Shown: positions 36,801-45,892, counted from the stretch's first letter. The stretch: 64,000 bases of DNA from Selenomonas sp. AE3005 (GCF_000686945.1 NZ_JMME01000002.1:1-64000), one strand, 5' to 3'. The notes: generated by a model from the letters alone, not told the origin. Program-made: numbers and translations.

Positions 36801-37200
36801 TAATAACGAGGAAATCCGCAGCCTGCTCGATGAACTCATTGACCGTTTCGGTGAACCGACACCGGCGGTAATGAAATTGCTGGAAGTGGCGCGGATAAAA
36901 AATTACGCCCGCAGCTTGAAACTGCGCACCATCAGCGAACTGCCCAAGGCTTTGGATATTTACCTGCTGCCGGGGCACCGCCTGCCGGCCAAGGGTATGC
37001 TGGCCATCAGCAAGGTTTTGGGGCGCAGTATGCGCTCCCTGCCAGGGAAAAACGGTTATCGTTTCACCCTGCATGACAGTCAAAAGAAGAACATAACGAA
37101 TTTTGTCCTGCGGCTGCTGCTCCTGGCTGCCGGTGAGGAAGACGCGGCGCTGCAGACAGCAGGACAAAAGGCTAAAGCAAAGATAACAACGAGGAACTGA
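33853..37200 (+). CDS. mfd: Transcription-repair coupling factor Mfd
   Basis: Mfd pushes stalled RNA polymerase off damaged DNA and recruits UvrA. The ~1,115-residue protein shows the UvrB-like N-terminal domains ('[13 protein letters not shown]', '[21 protein letters not shown]'), the RNA-polymerase-interacting Tudor-like domain ('[20 protein letters not shown]', '[13 protein letters not shown]'), the helicase core with Walker A '[15 protein letters not shown]', '[16 protein letters not shown]', '[14 protein letters not shown]' and '[17 protein letters not shown]', the TRG motif region '[15 protein letters not shown]', and a C-terminal regulatory domain. Three start codons lie in tandem; the third (33853) is best spaced from GAGG. 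The next gene starts 7 bp after its stop. Confidence 0.97.
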   Translation: MNSLFAVLNSNSGIKKLQDSLAGKPQETLVYGLSNSQKHVAFAAAYKAAPQPLVILVHSSEALQDWRENLLSLLPDTEVLELPELDIMTVQAEARSMERAARRMDVLVRLMRKDQVIVLAKTTAAVQKGMSRQDFARLSVSVSLGEEMSLEKFLQRLVQLGYEHADEVERIGQFSSRGGIVDVYPINGENPLRVEFFGDEIDSLREYALDTKRSIRNINSASIMPLAQTDSAGQAEVFLSFLEGQGTVLFDEPMRLREQIRTMVRENPDIKGKVFSWENLQEAARENRVLYSAMLLQQVHGAEAAKTISFTAPNVATFHRQMDLLQNEIGRWLGQKQKILILLGDKSKADSLREMLARNRYPALVMEDGAELRSDCVNIQVGMLINGFEMASASLVVVTEKDIFGHAKRRAVRRQSNGEKLAHFRDIKPGDYVVHAAHGIGKYVGVVTLEVAGIHKDYLHIKYGGDDKLYVPTEQVNLLQKYIGAEGEVPRLHRMGGTEWAKAKARAKKSVEDIAKQLIEIYAKRRQAKGFAFSPDDSSQHDFEDAFPYQETDDQLKAIEEIKTDMERAKPMDRLLCGDVGFGKTEVAIRAAYKAAMDGKQVAVLVPTTVLAQQHFQTFNARFMDFGPEVDVICRFRTAKEQKHTIERVREGKVDILIGTHAILNQNKVQFKNLGLLIVDEEQRFGVKQKDKIRKLAAGIDVLTLSATPIPRTLHMSLVGARDMSIIETPPADRFPVQTYVVENNDAVIAGAIKRELKRGGQVYFVYNRVDTIDRMREKLEAMVPDARIQTAHGQMPEEMLERVMMDFYEGEYDILLATSIVENGLDVANANTIIVYNADHFGLSQLYQMRGRVGRSHHMAFAYFVYQADKILTETAEKRLQAMKEFAELGAGFKIAMRDLEIRGAGNLLGSQQHGHIASVGFEMYCKLLEEAVDKLQHGEKEVAEVQPDPIIDLQVEAYIDGGYVSDAMHKIEIYQRIAGIRNNEEIRSLLDELIDRFGEPTPAVMKLLEVARIKNYARSLKLRTISELPKALDIYLLPGHRLPAKGMLAISKVLGRSMRSLPGKNGYRFTLHDSQKKNITNFVLRLLLLAAGEEDAALQTAGQKAKAKITTRN

Positions 37201-37207
37201 GGAAGAT

Positions 37208-37885
37208 ATGGCAAAGATAACGGTATTAGGTTTGGGACCCGGCCATGAGGGGCTTATCACCCGGGAGAGCTGGCGGCTTATGGAGGCGGCAGAACATCTT
37301 ATCCTGCGCACGAAAATCCATCCGACGGTGGCGGCTTTGGATGAGGCCGGCATAAAATATACGACTTATGACGGCTATTATGAAGAGGCCACGGATTTTG
37401 AAACCCTCTATCGCAGCATTGCCGAGGATCTGCTGCAAAAAGCTGCGGACTTGGGTGAGCTGGTCTATGTAGTACCGGGCAGTCCGTTGGTGGCAGAGCG
37501 CACAGTGGTACTGCTGCGTGACTTGTCAAAAGCAACGGCGGTGGAAGTAGATATCCGTCCCGGCATGAGCTTTGTGGAAGTCATGTATACGCGGCTGGGC
37601 ATTGACCCGGTGGAAGGACTGACCATTCTTGACGCCTTGGATATTGAAACGCTCAAGGAGGCCCCGGCCCAGTCCCTGATTATCACGCAGGTGTACAGTC
37701 AGCCTATTGCCTCGGACGCTAAGCTCATGCTTATGGAACTTTATCCCGATGAATATGAGATAACCTATATTCACAACCTGGCAATGACAGATGAAAGCAT
37801 TAGGCAGATTCCGCTGTATGAGTTGGACAGACAGCCGGATTTAGACCATCTGACCAGCTTATACATCCGCCCACTTAAGGGCTGA
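37208..37885 (+). CDS. YabN-type SAM-dependent tetrapyrrole methylase-fold protein without MazG domain
   Basis: This 225-residue protein has the tetrapyrrole (corrin/porphyrin) methylase fold: 'ITVLGLGPGHEGLITRESWRLM' is the N-terminal SAM-binding loop, 'LVYVVPGSPLVAERTV' the second, and 'PGMSFVEVMYTRLGIDP' the third. In Bacillus and many Firmicutes the homologous gene after mfd (yabN) fuses this domain to a MazG nucleotide pyrophosphohydrolase. Here the protein stops after the methylase-like domain. The physiological substrate of the YabN methylase domain is not known to me. It is cotranscribed with mfd. Confidence 0.85.
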   Translation: MAKITVLGLGPGHEGLITRESWRLMEAAEHLILRTKIHPTVAALDEAGIKYTTYDGYYEEATDFETLYRSIAEDLLQKAADLGELVYVVPGSPLVAERTVVLLRDLSKATAVEVDIRPGMSFVEVMYTRLGIDPVEGLTILDALDIETLKEAPAQSLIITQVYSQPIASDAKLMLMELYPDEYEITYIHNLAMTDESIRQIPLYELDRQPDLDHLTSLYIRPLKG

Positions 37886-37952
37886 ATCCTCCCCAAAAAC
37901 AGGAAAAATGCGTTGTTTTAAGGGGGCAGGCGGTGTTTTTCCCGGAAAACCC

Positions 37953-37981
37953 TTGATTTTTCGGGATGTTTCTGTTAAATT
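37953..37981 (+). promoter_or_regulatory. Candidate promoter for the HU gene
   Basis: TTGATT (37953-37958) and TAAATT (37976-37981) are 17 bp apart. A perfect 8-bp hairpin GGCTGCCG / CGGCAGCC (38005-38028) follows in the leader before the HU ribosome site. Confidence 0.5.
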
Positions 37982-38059
37982 CTCTTATAGCGGATTATTC
38001 CGTGGGCTGCCGACCATGGCCGGCAGCCAGTTTAATCTTCTTTAAGGAGGCTACGATAC

Positions 38060-38335
38060 ATGAATAAAACTGAATTGGTAGCTAATGTTGCAGAAAAAGC
38101 AGGTCTGACGAAAAAAGACGCTGAAAAAGCTCTGACCGCTGTACTGGAAAGCGTACAGCAGGCACTTATCGAGGGCGACCGTGTACAGCTTATCGGCTTT
38201 GGCACTTTCGAGGTTAAAGCACGGGCAGCACGCATGGGCCGTAATCCCCAGACGGGCAAGGATATGGAAATTCCTGCCTCCAAGGCACCGGTATTCAAGG
38301 CTGGCAAGGCTTTGAAAGACGCTGTCAACGGCTGA
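38060..38335 (+). CDS. hup: HU family DNA-binding protein
   Basis: This 91-residue protein is a full-length HU: '[25 protein letters not shown]' forms the dimerising helices, '[26 protein letters not shown]' the strand and the start of the DNA-binding arm, with the intercalating proline in 'GRNPQTG', and '[17 protein letters not shown]' the C-terminal end. It bends and compacts DNA as a dimer. AAGGAGG precedes the ATG. It has its own promoter and terminator. hup after mfd-yabN is a familiar Firmicutes order. Confidence 0.97.
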   Translation: MNKTELVANVAEKAGLTKKDAEKALTAVLESVQQALIEGDRVQLIGFGTFEVKARAARMGRNPQTGKDMEIPASKAPVFKAGKALKDAVNG

Positions 38336-38351
38336 TATAAGCAATATACAG

Positions 38352-38383
38352 GACCGTGTCCCCTAGGGGGCACGGTCTTTTTT
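38352..38383 (+). terminator. Terminator of hup
   Basis: Stem GACCGTGTCCCC / GGGGGCACGGTC with a tight loop and six T. Confidence 0.9.
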
Positions 38384-38400
38384 GAAATAAGGAGAATGAT

Positions 38401-39147
38401 ATGCAAGGGAAGAGTGTCTTAATATCCGGCGGCACGTCAGGCATTGGCCTGGCTGCTGCCCGACAATTTCTCGTGGCCGGTGCGCGTGTGGTCATTTTAG
38501 GCCGCAGTGCAGAACGGGGACAGGCGGCTGTCGCGGCGCTGGGCGGCGGTGCAAACCTGCGCTATGTTCGCTGTGACGTGTCAAAGGCAGCGGAATGCCG
38601 GCAGGCCGTGGCCGAAACAGTACAGGCCTATGGCTCACTGGATGTGCTGGTAAACTCCGCCGGAATTTACGTGGAGGGTGCCATAGAAGATATGCAGCCG
38701 GAACAGCTGGAGGCGGTATGGGATATAAACGTCAAGGGGACGTATTATCTTACGCAGGCAGCCGTGCCGGCGCTCAAAGAATCACGGGGCAATATTGTTA
38801 ATGTGGCCTCTGATGCCGGTGTGCATGGCAATTACTACTGTACTGCCTATTGTGCGAGCAAGGGGGCAGTGGTGATGTTTACGAGGGCACTGGCTTTGGA
38901 ACTGGCCGGCTTTGGCGTACGGGTGAATGCCATCGCCCCCGGTGATATCCTGACACCGCTGACCGAAAAACAGCTGCAGGCAACAGCAGACCGCGAACAG
39001 GCTTTGGCCGACATGGCCTCTGTCTATCCGCTGCGGCGTATTGGTACCCCGGAGGAGGCGGCTGCTGCTATAAAATTTTTGGCCTCGCCGGCAGCGGCTT
39101 TTATCACCGGAACGATTTTAAACGTCGACGGAGGCCTGTGTGCGTAA
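38401..39147 (+). CDS. Short-chain dehydrogenase/reductase
   Basis: This 248-residue classical SDR has the cofactor motif 'LISGGTSGIGLAAARQF', the 'VNSAGIYVEG' strand, catalytic Ser in 'NIVNVASDAG', the Y-x3-K pair in 'YCASKGAVVMF', and 'APGDILTPL'. The C-terminal 'FITGTILNVDGG' resembles the FabG-like group. The Arg in 'VVILGRS' after strand 2 suggests NADP(H). The substrate cannot be told from sequence. AAGGAG is 7 bases before the ATG. The glycosyltransferase gene follows after 66 bp, and envelope lipid or sugar metabolism is one possible setting. Confidence 0.88.
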   Translation: MQGKSVLISGGTSGIGLAAARQFLVAGARVVILGRSAERGQAAVAALGGGANLRYVRCDVSKAAECRQAVAETVQAYGSLDVLVNSAGIYVEGAIEDMQPEQLEAVWDINVKGTYYLTQAAVPALKESRGNIVNVASDAGVHGNYYCTAYCASKGAVVMFTRALALELAGFGVRVNAIAPGDILTPLTEKQLQATADREQALADMASVYPLRRIGTPEEAAAAIKFLASPAAAFITGTILNVDGGLCA

Positions 39148-39213
39148 TTTTATTTTCCGCGGCAGGTTGTTTTGTGATACAATAGGCAAGTGTGTAGGAG
39201 AGGAGGTGCAGGC

Positions 39214-40326
39214 ATGAGCGCAAAAAAAATCCTGATATTGACGGCGTCTATCGGTTCGGGGCATATAAAGGCTGCGGAGGCTGTAGCCCGGGAACTGGCC
39301 AGTCAGGACCCGGAGGCCCAAATTGCGGCCGTGGACTTTATGGCCCGTTCGACGGCCTGGGGACACTGGCTGATAAAACGTGTCTATCTGGAAATGCTGC
39401 GCTTTGTCCCTAACCTCTACGACGTGTTTTACAAGGTATCCGGCGGTGAGGCTGGCGGCAGCCTGGCACAAAAGAGTGTGGCTTGTTTCATGCTGCCGGT
39501 GTTTGCCCGGTTGTATAAAAAGTATACGCCGGATATCGTCATTTGCACCCATCCGTTTCCGGCAGCGGCTGCGTCCCTGTGGAAGGAGCAGAACAACAGT
39601 TCCCTGCCGTTGGCGGTGGTGATGACTGATTATTCCCTGCATCAGGTGTGGCTCTGCCCTCGCGTTGACAGTTATTTTATGGCTACGGACAGCATGCGGC
39701 AGGCGATGGAGCGGCAGGGCTTTGCGGATAAGGAACTGCAGGTTACGGGCATTCCAGTCAGCAGCCAGCTGCAGCAACTGCCGGATAAGGAAAGTATGCG
39801 GCAGGAGCTGGGAATAAACCTAAAAGATAAAGTTATTCTGTTGATGGGCGGCGGCCTGGGGCTGGGCGGAATTGAGCATACATTGGAGGCGCTGGAAACC
39901 ATCGAAGAAACGCTGACGCTCCTGGTCATTACCGGGCGCAATGCCGACCTGCTGAATCGGGCGTCAGCGTTTGCCGAAACTTCCCATCACCGCCTGCATA
40001 TCTGGGGCTATACGGATGAGGCGCATAAACTCATGCGCGTGGCGGATATGCTTATCACCAAGCCGGGAGCACTTACCATCAGCGAGGCTTTTGTTCTGGG
40101 ACTGCCCATGCTGCTGCATGACCCCATTCCAGGGCCGGAAACGGAAAATGCGGTGTACGCTACCAAGAATGGCGCGGCCTTGTGGCTGCATCCCGGGGAA
40201 AAGCTGGCACCGGCCGTGCTCGAAATGCTTAATGATGACACGCTGGCCCGTATGGGCAGCCAGGCACTGGCTTGTGCCAAACCACAGGCCAGCAGCCAGA
40301 TAGCAGCAGCGTTATTACGTATGTGA
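39214..40326 (+). CDS. Diacylglycerol/glycolipid glycosyltransferase-like protein (GT28, MGDG synthase family)
   Basis: This 370-residue protein has the MGDG-synthase/UgtP-type N-terminal domain 'ILILTASIGSGHIKAAEAVARELA' with the glycine-rich G-S-G-H loop, 'DIVICTHPFPAAA', 'VVMTDYSLHQVW', and a GT-B C-terminal domain with 'ILLMGGGLGLGG', 'HIWGYTDEAHKLMRVADMLITKPGALTISEA', where K-P-G-x-L-T and the E bind the sugar nucleotide. Such enzymes transfer sugars onto lipid acceptors at the membrane surface. The ATG at 39214 follows GAGGAGGT. It is the last gene before a new promoter. Confidence 0.85.
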   Translation: MSAKKILILTASIGSGHIKAAEAVARELASQDPEAQIAAVDFMARSTAWGHWLIKRVYLEMLRFVPNLYDVFYKVSGGEAGGSLAQKSVACFMLPVFARLYKKYTPDIVICTHPFPAAAASLWKEQNNSSLPLAVVMTDYSLHQVWLCPRVDSYFMATDSMRQAMERQGFADKELQVTGIPVSSQLQQLPDKESMRQELGINLKDKVILLMGGGLGLGGIEHTLEALETIEETLTLLVITGRNADLLNRASAFAETSHHRLHIWGYTDEAHKLMRVADMLITKPGALTISEAFVLGLPMLLHDPIPGPETENAVYATKNGAALWLHPGEKLAPAVLEMLNDDTLARMGSQALACAKPQASSQIAAALLRM

Positions 40327-40353
40327 TAAAATTATTTTTCCGGCAGCAGGTTT

Positions 40354-40381
40354 TTGACCGTTGAACGGGGAATAATATAAA
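40354..40381 (+). promoter_or_regulatory. Candidate promoter before the tandem zinc-ribbon gene
   Basis: TTGACC (40354-40359) and TATAAA (40376-40381) are 16 bp apart. Confidence 0.55.
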
Positions 40382-40431
40382 ATGCAGATTCTCTATAACT
40401 CGTAAATTGTGGGGAAGATTGGTGAGAAAAT

Positions 40432-40908
40432 ATGGCTGTATTTCAATTACAGAAAGATACGACCAATAACTTTATATGCCCGAAATGCGGAAAGCCGCTG
40501 CACTTTGTTGACGGCCAGGCGGTGCAGATAGTACAGGGCCGGGCTGATATGTCTGCGGTGCTGCCCAAGTACGAGTGTTATGATTGCGGAATATATTTTC
40601 AGGAACTGCTGGGTTCCGGCTTTTATGATGAGCATGATTTGCCCAAGACAGCCTGTCCGCCGCAGAAAGCGAAAAAAGTCGTAAATACCGGTGACCTGCC
40701 GCCGATGATTTTGCAGCGTGATGCCAATAATCAATGTGTCTGTCCCCGTTGCGGCGAAATGATGGATTACATCGAAGGCCGGGCTGTGCAGCTGGTGGAT
40801 GGCCGTCCGGATATGGAAAATGTAAAGGGGCATTTTCGCTGTAAGAGCTGTTCTTCGTATTTTCGTCCCATTGCCTCTACCCAGTATTATCAATGGTCGG
40901 AAAAATAG
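40432..40908 (+). CDS. Tandem zinc-ribbon protein of unknown function
   Basis: I do not recognise this 158-residue protein. It is an internal duplication: residues ~14-60 ('NNFICPKCGKPLHFVDGQAV', then 'KYECYDCGIYF') and ~98-148 ('NQCVCPRCGEMMDYIEGRAV', then 'HFRCKSCSSYF') each give a C-x2-C ... C-x2-C zinc ribbon, with the shared wording 'G-R-A/P-D-M' between the knuckles. No signal or membrane segment is seen. It starts with ATG after GGTGAG. Its place between a glycosyltransferase gene and divIC inside a conserved housekeeping run suggests a lineage-specific insertion. Confidence 0.7.
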   Translation: MAVFQLQKDTTNNFICPKCGKPLHFVDGQAVQIVQGRADMSAVLPKYECYDCGIYFQELLGSGFYDEHDLPKTACPPQKAKKVVNTGDLPPMILQRDANNQCVCPRCGEMMDYIEGRAVQLVDGRPDMENVKGHFRCKSCSSYFRPIASTQYYQWSEK

Positions 40909-40988
40909 AAAAATCTTGCCAGATAGTTGATTTAAGTTTATTATAAGGTTTGGACTTAATTTTTGTGTAAAGGGAAGGAGGTATGATG

Positions 40989-41276
40989 ATGGAATCGAGA
41001 GGTAGACAAAGGAATATCAACTGGTTTGCTGTGGTCATGGTTGTCATCATCATGTACTTTGCTTCTATCCTGGTATCGCAGCAGATTTATCTGAGCCAGG
41101 CGGCCGATGATTATGCTGCAGCCAAGTCACGTCTGGCCGCTGCGGAAAAGGAAAATGAGGCTCTGAAAGCAGAGCAGCAGCAGCTTAATGAACTGGGCTA
41201 TATTGAAAAGGTTGCCAGAGAGGATCTGGGTATGACCAGAGCCGGCGAACTGCCCTATAGTACTGGTCATAAATAA
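40989..41276 (+). CDS. divIC: DivIC/FtsL-type septum formation initiator
   Basis: This 95-residue bitopic protein has a short basic cytoplasmic N-terminus, one membrane helix (~13-33), a coiled coil (~36-70, 'AADDYAAAKSRLAAAEKENEALKAEQQQL') described here by its heptad pattern, and the family motif 'GYIEKVAREDLGM' at the end. DivIC/FtsB proteins scaffold the divisome with FtsL and FtsQ/DivIB. Three tandem ATGs exist; 40989 is best spaced (7 bases) from GGAGG. The position upstream of the S1-domain gene matches yabQ-divIC-yabR of Bacillus. Confidence 0.88.
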   Translation: MESRGRQRNINWFAVVMVVIIMYFASILVSQQIYLSQAADDYAAAKSRLAAAEKENEALKAEQQQLNELGYIEKVAREDLGMTRAGELPYSTGHK

Positions 41277-41286
41277 GCCTTGTGCT

Positions 41287-41318
41287 CCTTGACACTAATT
41301 AGTTGTCAAGGGTATAAT
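41287..41318 (+). promoter_or_regulatory. Promoter embedded in a 25-bp palindrome (candidate operator)
   Basis: CCTTGACA (41287-41294) and TGTCAAGG (41304-41311) are perfect inverted arms around CTAATTAGT, itself nearly symmetric. The left arm contains the -35 TTGACA (41289-41294), and TATAAT (41313-41318) lies 18 bp on, directly after the right arm. A dimeric repressor bound here would occlude the promoter. The regulator is unknown. Confidence 0.6.
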
Positions 41319-41358
41319 AAATCCTGTATTTTCAAATACCTAAGGAGGAAGTATTAAT

Positions 41359-41826
41359 TTGTCCATTGAAGTTGGCAGCGTGGTTGAGGGTGTAGTATCA
41401 GGTATCACCAATTTTGGTGCATTTATCGAATTGCCCGAAGGTAAAACAGGTCTTATCCATATTTCAGAAGTCGCAGATGAGTATGTCAAGGATGTGCATG
41501 ACTTCCTGACAGAAAAAGACAAGGTCAAGGTAAAGGTTGTAGCAATTGATGAAAAGGGCAAAATCGGTCTCTCCATCAAACAGCTTCAGGAGAAAAAGGC
41601 AGACGAGCCGGCAGCAGCCGAGCGTGAAAGCCGTCCTTCCTTCCGTGCACCGCGGTCTAATTTTGGCGGCCGTGATTTTCGTAAGCCCGGTCGTTATGGA
41701 GCATCTTCTGCATCCTTTGAGGATAAACTTTCCAAGTTCCTCAAGGACAGCGATGAGCGTCTGACGGACTTGCGTCGTAAGACTGATTCTAAACGTGGCG
41801 GCCGTGGTTCGCGTCGTTTTGACTAA
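41359..41826 (+). CDS. S1-domain RNA-binding protein (YabR-like)
   Basis: This 155-residue protein carries one S1 OB-fold domain at residues ~1-70: 'IEVGSVVEGVVSGITNFGAFIEL' followed by 'KTGLIHISEVADEYV' and 'KVKVVAIDEKGKIGLSIKQL'. The remainder is a basic, low-complexity tail rich in Arg, Gly and Ser ('RGGRGSRRFD' at the end), likely to bind RNA non-specifically. It starts with TTG after AAGGAGG. It matches YabR, which lies after divIC in Bacillus. Confidence 0.9.
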   Translation: MSIEVGSVVEGVVSGITNFGAFIELPEGKTGLIHISEVADEYVKDVHDFLTEKDKVKVKVVAIDEKGKIGLSIKQLQEKKADEPAAAERESRPSFRAPRSNFGGRDFRKPGRYGASSASFEDKLSKFLKDSDERLTDLRRKTDSKRGGRGSRRFD

Positions 41827-41831
41827 TTAAA

Positions 41832-41860
41832 AAAAGCACTCTGAAAAAGGGTGCTTTTGT
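41832..41860 (+). terminator. Terminator between the S1-domain gene and tilS
   Basis: Stem AAAAGCAC / GTGCTTTT with an 11-base loop. It ends 20 bases before the tilS start, so tilS needs read-through or its own promoter. Confidence 0.7.
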
Positions 41861-41879
41861 ACTTTATGACAGACAGAAA

Positions 41880-43280
41880 ATGCTGGAAATAGTCGAACAA
41901 TTTTGCCGGAAAAACCGCATATTGCCGCCAGGGGCCAGGATACTGGTTGCTTGTTCCGGCGGGGCCGATTCTGTGGCCCTGCTGTATATCCTGTGGCGAC
42001 TGCGCTCCCGGTACGGCTGGCAGGTGGCGGCCGCTCATTATGAGCATGGTATAAGGGGGCGGCAGTCGGAGGAAGATGCGGCCTTTGTCAGGGAGTTATG
42101 TGCCCGGTGGCAGATACCCTGTTTTGTGGAGAACGGTGACGTACCGGCCTTTGCACGTGAACAGGGGTATAGTCTGGAACAGGCGGCCCGGATAAAGCGC
42201 TATGAGTTTTTGCAGCGTATCTGCAAGGAGCAGGGGCTGGAAGTTATAGCCCTGGGACATCATGCTGATGACCAGGCGGAAACAGTGCTGATGCGTATCC
42301 TGCGCGGAACGGGGATAACAGGACTGGCGGCTATGCGGCCGGTCAGCGGCCAGCTGGTGCGTCCGTTACTGGGCGTTACCAAGGAGCAAATTCTGAGCTT
42401 TTGCCAGCAGGAGGGGCTGCCCTTCCGGCTGGACGCCACAAATTTTGTGGCTGATTGTACCCGTAACCGGCTCCGGCTGGAGCTCATTCCCCTGCTAAGG
42501 CAGGGATATAATCCGGAAGTGGAACGGGGGCTTTGTCAGCTGGCAGCCGTGGCGGCTGAGGCCGATGATTTTATCAGCGGTGAAGTGGCGCGCCTTTGGG
42601 CCGACAGCAGTATTGTACGTCCTCATGATTATGCCCTGCGGCAGGAGGCGCTGCAGAATCTGCACCCGGCACTGGTGCGCGGCATTATTCGCCGTTGGTG
42701 GGAGCAGGTCACAGGCAGCAGCCTTGACCTCAGTTATCGGCAGACGGAACTTTTGCGTGACTTATTGCAGGCTGGCACTACCGGCAGTCAGCAGGAACTA
42801 AGTCACGGGTATGTGGCGCGTTTGCAGTATGGTTTTTTACTGCTGCAGCGGGGTGCGGCTGAGCCGGCTGTGGCAAGGCCTGTGCTGCCGCTGCTTTGCC
42901 CCGGCAGTGCTGAGGTGGGCGGTTATACTGTTCATGCCCGATGGGTAGAGCCTGAGGCTGTTAATAAAAGCACAGGGCCGGGAGAATTATATCTGGCCCC
43001 GGAGGTTTTCTCCGGGCAGCTCGTATGGCGTTCCCGTATGCCCGGGGACTTTATGGAACTGCCACAGGGGCATAAAAAACTTAAGAAACTGCTCATTGAC
43101 GACAAAGTGCCGCAGCACGAGCGCGACAACCTGCTGTTACTGGCAGCAGGTAAGGAAGTAGTATGGGTGGTTGGCCGGCGGCGCAGTGCAAAATGTCTGC
43201 CGGATGATTATGCTTATAAAGAAAGCCAAAAAATATTATACATAAAGCTAGAGAAGAGAGGATTTTATCATGTTACATGA
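41880..43280 (+). CDS. tilS: tRNA(Ile)-lysidine synthetase TilS
   Basis: TilS changes the wobble cytidine of tRNA-Ile(CAU) to lysidine so that it reads AUA. The 466-residue protein has the N-type PP-loop 'VACSGGADSVALLYIL' near residue 22, 'AAHYEHGIRG' and 'ALGHHADDQAETVLMRILRGTG', and C-terminal tRNA-binding domains with 'FSGQLVWRSRMPGDFM'. No ribosome site is evident before the ATG (GACAGACAGAAA), which is unusual in this window. It overlaps hpt by 11 bp. Confidence 0.95.
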   Translation: MLEIVEQFCRKNRILPPGARILVACSGGADSVALLYILWRLRSRYGWQVAAAHYEHGIRGRQSEEDAAFVRELCARWQIPCFVENGDVPAFAREQGYSLEQAARIKRYEFLQRICKEQGLEVIALGHHADDQAETVLMRILRGTGITGLAAMRPVSGQLVRPLLGVTKEQILSFCQQEGLPFRLDATNFVADCTRNRLRLELIPLLRQGYNPEVERGLCQLAAVAAEADDFISGEVARLWADSSIVRPHDYALRQEALQNLHPALVRGIIRRWWEQVTGSSLDLSYRQTELLRDLLQAGTTGSQQELSHGYVARLQYGFLLLQRGAAEPAVARPVLPLLCPGSAEVGGYTVHARWVEPEAVNKSTGPGELYLAPEVFSGQLVWRSRMPGDFMELPQGHKKLKKLLIDDKVPQHERDNLLLLAAGKEVVWVVGRRRSAKCLPDDYAYKESQKILYIKLEKRGFYHVT

Positions 43281-43815
43281 AGATATCGAAAAAGTAGTGT
43301 TTACCGAGGAACAGATTCAGACCCGTATTGCTGAATTGGCCAAAGAAATCACTAACGACTACAAAGACGCCAAGGAAGATATTTACTGTGTAGGCATTTT
43401 AAAGGGTGCTGTGATGTTTTACACGGACCTGCTCCGCAAGCTGGAACTGCCGGTACGCATGGATTTCATGATTGCCTCCAGCTATGGTAATGGTACTTCC
43501 ACCACGGGTTCGGTAAAGATTTTGAAGGATTTGGACTACGATATAGAAGGAAAACATCTTATCGTTATCGAAGATATTATTGATACGGGGACGACGATGA
43601 ATTACCTTTCCAAGTATTTCAAGGAGCGCAAACCCAAGTCGGTAAAGCTCTGCTCCCTGTTGTCTAAGCCGTCGCGCCGTTTGGTTGATGTGAACATCGA
43701 CTACTGTGGGTTCACGGTTCCTGATGAGTTCCTGGTAGGTTATGGTCTTGACTATGCCGAGATTTATCGTAACCTGCCTTATATCGGCGTACTTAAACCT
43801 GAAATTTACGCCTGA
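43270..43815 (+). CDS. hpt: Hypoxanthine phosphoribosyltransferase
   Basis: Hpt salvages hypoxanthine and guanine using PRPP. The 181-residue protein has the PRPP motif 'HLIVIEDIIDTGTTMNYL', the flexible loop 'MIASSYGNGTSTTGSVKI', and 'DEFLVGYGLDYAEIYRNLPYIGVL' with the purine-contacting region. It is translationally coupled to tilS (11-bp overlap) with GAGAGG before its ATG; tilS-hpt-ftsH is a conserved Firmicutes order. Confidence 0.96.
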   Translation: MLHEDIEKVVFTEEQIQTRIAELAKEITNDYKDAKEDIYCVGILKGAVMFYTDLLRKLELPVRMDFMIASSYGNGTSTTGSVKILKDLDYDIEGKHLIVIEDIIDTGTTMNYLSKYFKERKPKSVKLCSLLSKPSRRLVDVNIDYCGFTVPDEFLVGYGLDYAEIYRNLPYIGVLKPEIYA

Positions 43816-43864
43816 TAACAGATAAAATCCTGAGGGGGGAACCTCTCGGAAGGAGGGCAATGGA

Positions 43865-45883
43865 TTGAATAAGTTTCTACGCAATGTAGGTTTTTACTTG
43901 TTGATAATATTGGTGGCCATTTCCATAATTGACTACTTTTCGACAAGGAACACAACAAAGCAGGAAGTGGGGTATACGCAGTTCCTGCAGCAGGTGGATG
44001 AAGGCAAAGTAGCTAAGGTTGTCCTCATTCAAAACACCATTCGCGGTACGTTGTCCGATGGTACGGAGTTTACGACCATCACCCCGGACAATCCCAACCG
44101 TGACCCGAAACTCTTTGACAAGTTGTCGGCTAAAGGTGTGGAGATAAATGCGGAAAATCCGCCGGAACCGCCCTGGTGGTCGACGATGTTCTCGTCCCTG
44201 TTGCCGATTCTCCTGCTGGTGGGTGTATGGTTCTTCATCATGCAGCAGACACAGGGCGGCGGCGGCCGGGTAATGTCCTTTGGCAAGAGCCGGGCCCGTA
44301 TGAGCGGTGCTGACAAAATCAAGGTCAACTTTAAGGACGTGGCTGGTGCTGATGAGGCCAAGCAGGAACTCGAGGAAGTTGTAGAATTCCTGAAACATCC
44401 GAAGAAGTACAATGACCTGGGGGCACGTATTCCGAAAGGTGTACTGCTCTTTGGCCCTCCGGGTACAGGTAAAACCCTGTTGGCCCGTGCTGTGGCCGGT
44501 GAGGCCGGTGTACCGTTCTTCTCCATTTCTGGTTCGGACTTTGTGGAGATGTTTGTCGGTGTCGGTGCCTCCCGTGTGCGTGACCTGTTCGACCAGGCCA
44601 AGAAAAATGCTCCCTGTATTGTCTTTATCGATGAAATTGACGCCGTGGGTCGCCAGCGTGGTGCTGGTGTAGGCGGCGGTCATGATGAACGCGAACAGAC
44701 GCTTAACCAGCTGCTTGTTGAGATGGACGGCTTTGCGGCTAATGAAGGTATTATCATCATCGCCGCTACCAACCGCCCTGATATCCTTGACCCGGCGCTC
44801 CTGCGTCCCGGCCGTTTTGACCGTCAGATTGTGGTTGACAAACCGGATGTACGCGGCCGTCTGGCCATTCTTAAGGTTCATACCTCCGGCAAGCCGGTGG
44901 ATGAAAAGGCTGACCTGGATATCCTGGCACGCAGAACGCCGGGCTTTACCGGTGCTGACCTCAGCAATCTGGTCAACGAGGCTGCCCTGCTGGCTGCCCG
45001 TCGTGACAAGAAAAAGATTTACATGCAGGAACTGGAAGAGGCCATTGAACGTGTTATGGCCGGCCCTGAGCGTAAGTCTCATATCATGAATGATGAAGAA
45101 AAACGCCTGACGGCTTACCACGAAGGTGGTCATACGCTCGTGGGCATGATGCTTAAGCATGCTGACCCGGTACATAAGGTTACGATTATTCCGCGTGGCC
45201 GCGCCGGCGGTTATACGCTGATGCTGCCCAAGGAAGACCGTAATTACGCTACCAAGTCAGAACTGCTTGATAAGCTGAAAGTGGCTATGGGCGGCCGCGT
45301 GGCTGAAGAAATCGTCCTTAAGGAAATCAGCACGGGGGCCTCGCAGGATATTCAGCAGGCAACGCGCATGGTCCGCGGCATGATTATGCAGTACGGCATG
45401 AGCGATGTGCTGGGCCCCGTAGCTTATGGTGAAAGCCAGAACCATCAGGTGTTCCTTGGACGTGACTTCCATCAGGAACGCAACTACTCCGAAGAAGTGG
45501 CCAGCGAAATCGATAAGGAAGTCCGCAAGTATCTGGAGGCTGCCTACGAGGCCTGCCGTCAGATTATCACTGACAACCGGGATAAGCTGGAGCTTATCGC
45601 TCAGGCGCTGATGGAACGTGAAACCCTCACGGCCAAGCAGTTGGAAGAGTTGCTGGAAACGGGTAAAATTGCCGATGATGAAAATCAGGAACCGCCGAAA
45701 GACGACAACGACGGTCCGAAAGACGGCGATCCGGCCCTGATTCCTCCCACGACTTTGACGCAGCAGGCACAGAATGATGCTTTGGATGCTGAGGCAGCCA
45801 AGGAAAAAGAAACCGTGCCCGTAGGCGGAGTAGCGGAAAATTCACGTGAACCTAAGTTCAATGTGACGCATTACGATAAGTAA
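43865..45883 (+). CDS. ftsH: ATP-dependent zinc metalloprotease FtsH
   Basis: FtsH degrades misassembled membrane proteins and regulators. The 672-residue protein has two N-terminal membrane helices (~5-23 and ~110-128) flanking a ~85-residue extracytoplasmic domain, an AAA module with Walker A 'GPPGTGKT', Walker B '[16 protein letters not shown]', the second region of homology '[21 protein letters not shown]', and the protease motif '[10 protein letters not shown]' (H-E-x-x-H zinc site). The C-terminal ~60 residues are acidic, Pro- and Asp-rich and unstructured. It starts with TTG after GGAGGG; the ATG just upstream is out of frame. It closes the mfd-ftsH run. Confidence 0.97.
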   Translation: MNKFLRNVGFYLLIILVAISIIDYFSTRNTTKQEVGYTQFLQQVDEGKVAKVVLIQNTIRGTLSDGTEFTTITPDNPNRDPKLFDKLSAKGVEINAENPPEPPWWSTMFSSLLPILLLVGVWFFIMQQTQGGGGRVMSFGKSRARMSGADKIKVNFKDVAGADEAKQELEEVVEFLKHPKKYNDLGARIPKGVLLFGPPGTGKTLLARAVAGEAGVPFFSISGSDFVEMFVGVGASRVRDLFDQAKKNAPCIVFIDEIDAVGRQRGAGVGGGHDEREQTLNQLLVEMDGFAANEGIIIIAATNRPDILDPALLRPGRFDRQIVVDKPDVRGRLAILKVHTSGKPVDEKADLDILARRTPGFTGADLSNLVNEAALLAARRDKKKIYMQELEEAIERVMAGPERKSHIMNDEEKRLTAYHEGGHTLVGMMLKHADPVHKVTIIPRGRAGGYTLMLPKEDRNYATKSELLDKLKVAMGGRVAEEIVLKEISTGASQDIQQATRMVRGMIMQYGMSDVLGPVAYGESQNHQVFLGRDFHQERNYSEEVASEIDKEVRKYLEAAYEACRQIITDNRDKLELIAQALMERETLTAKQLEELLETGKIADDENQEPPKDDNDGPKDGDPALIPPTTLTQQAQNDALDAEAAKEKETVPVGGVAENSREPKFNVTHYDK

Positions 45884-45892
45884 ACATATTTA

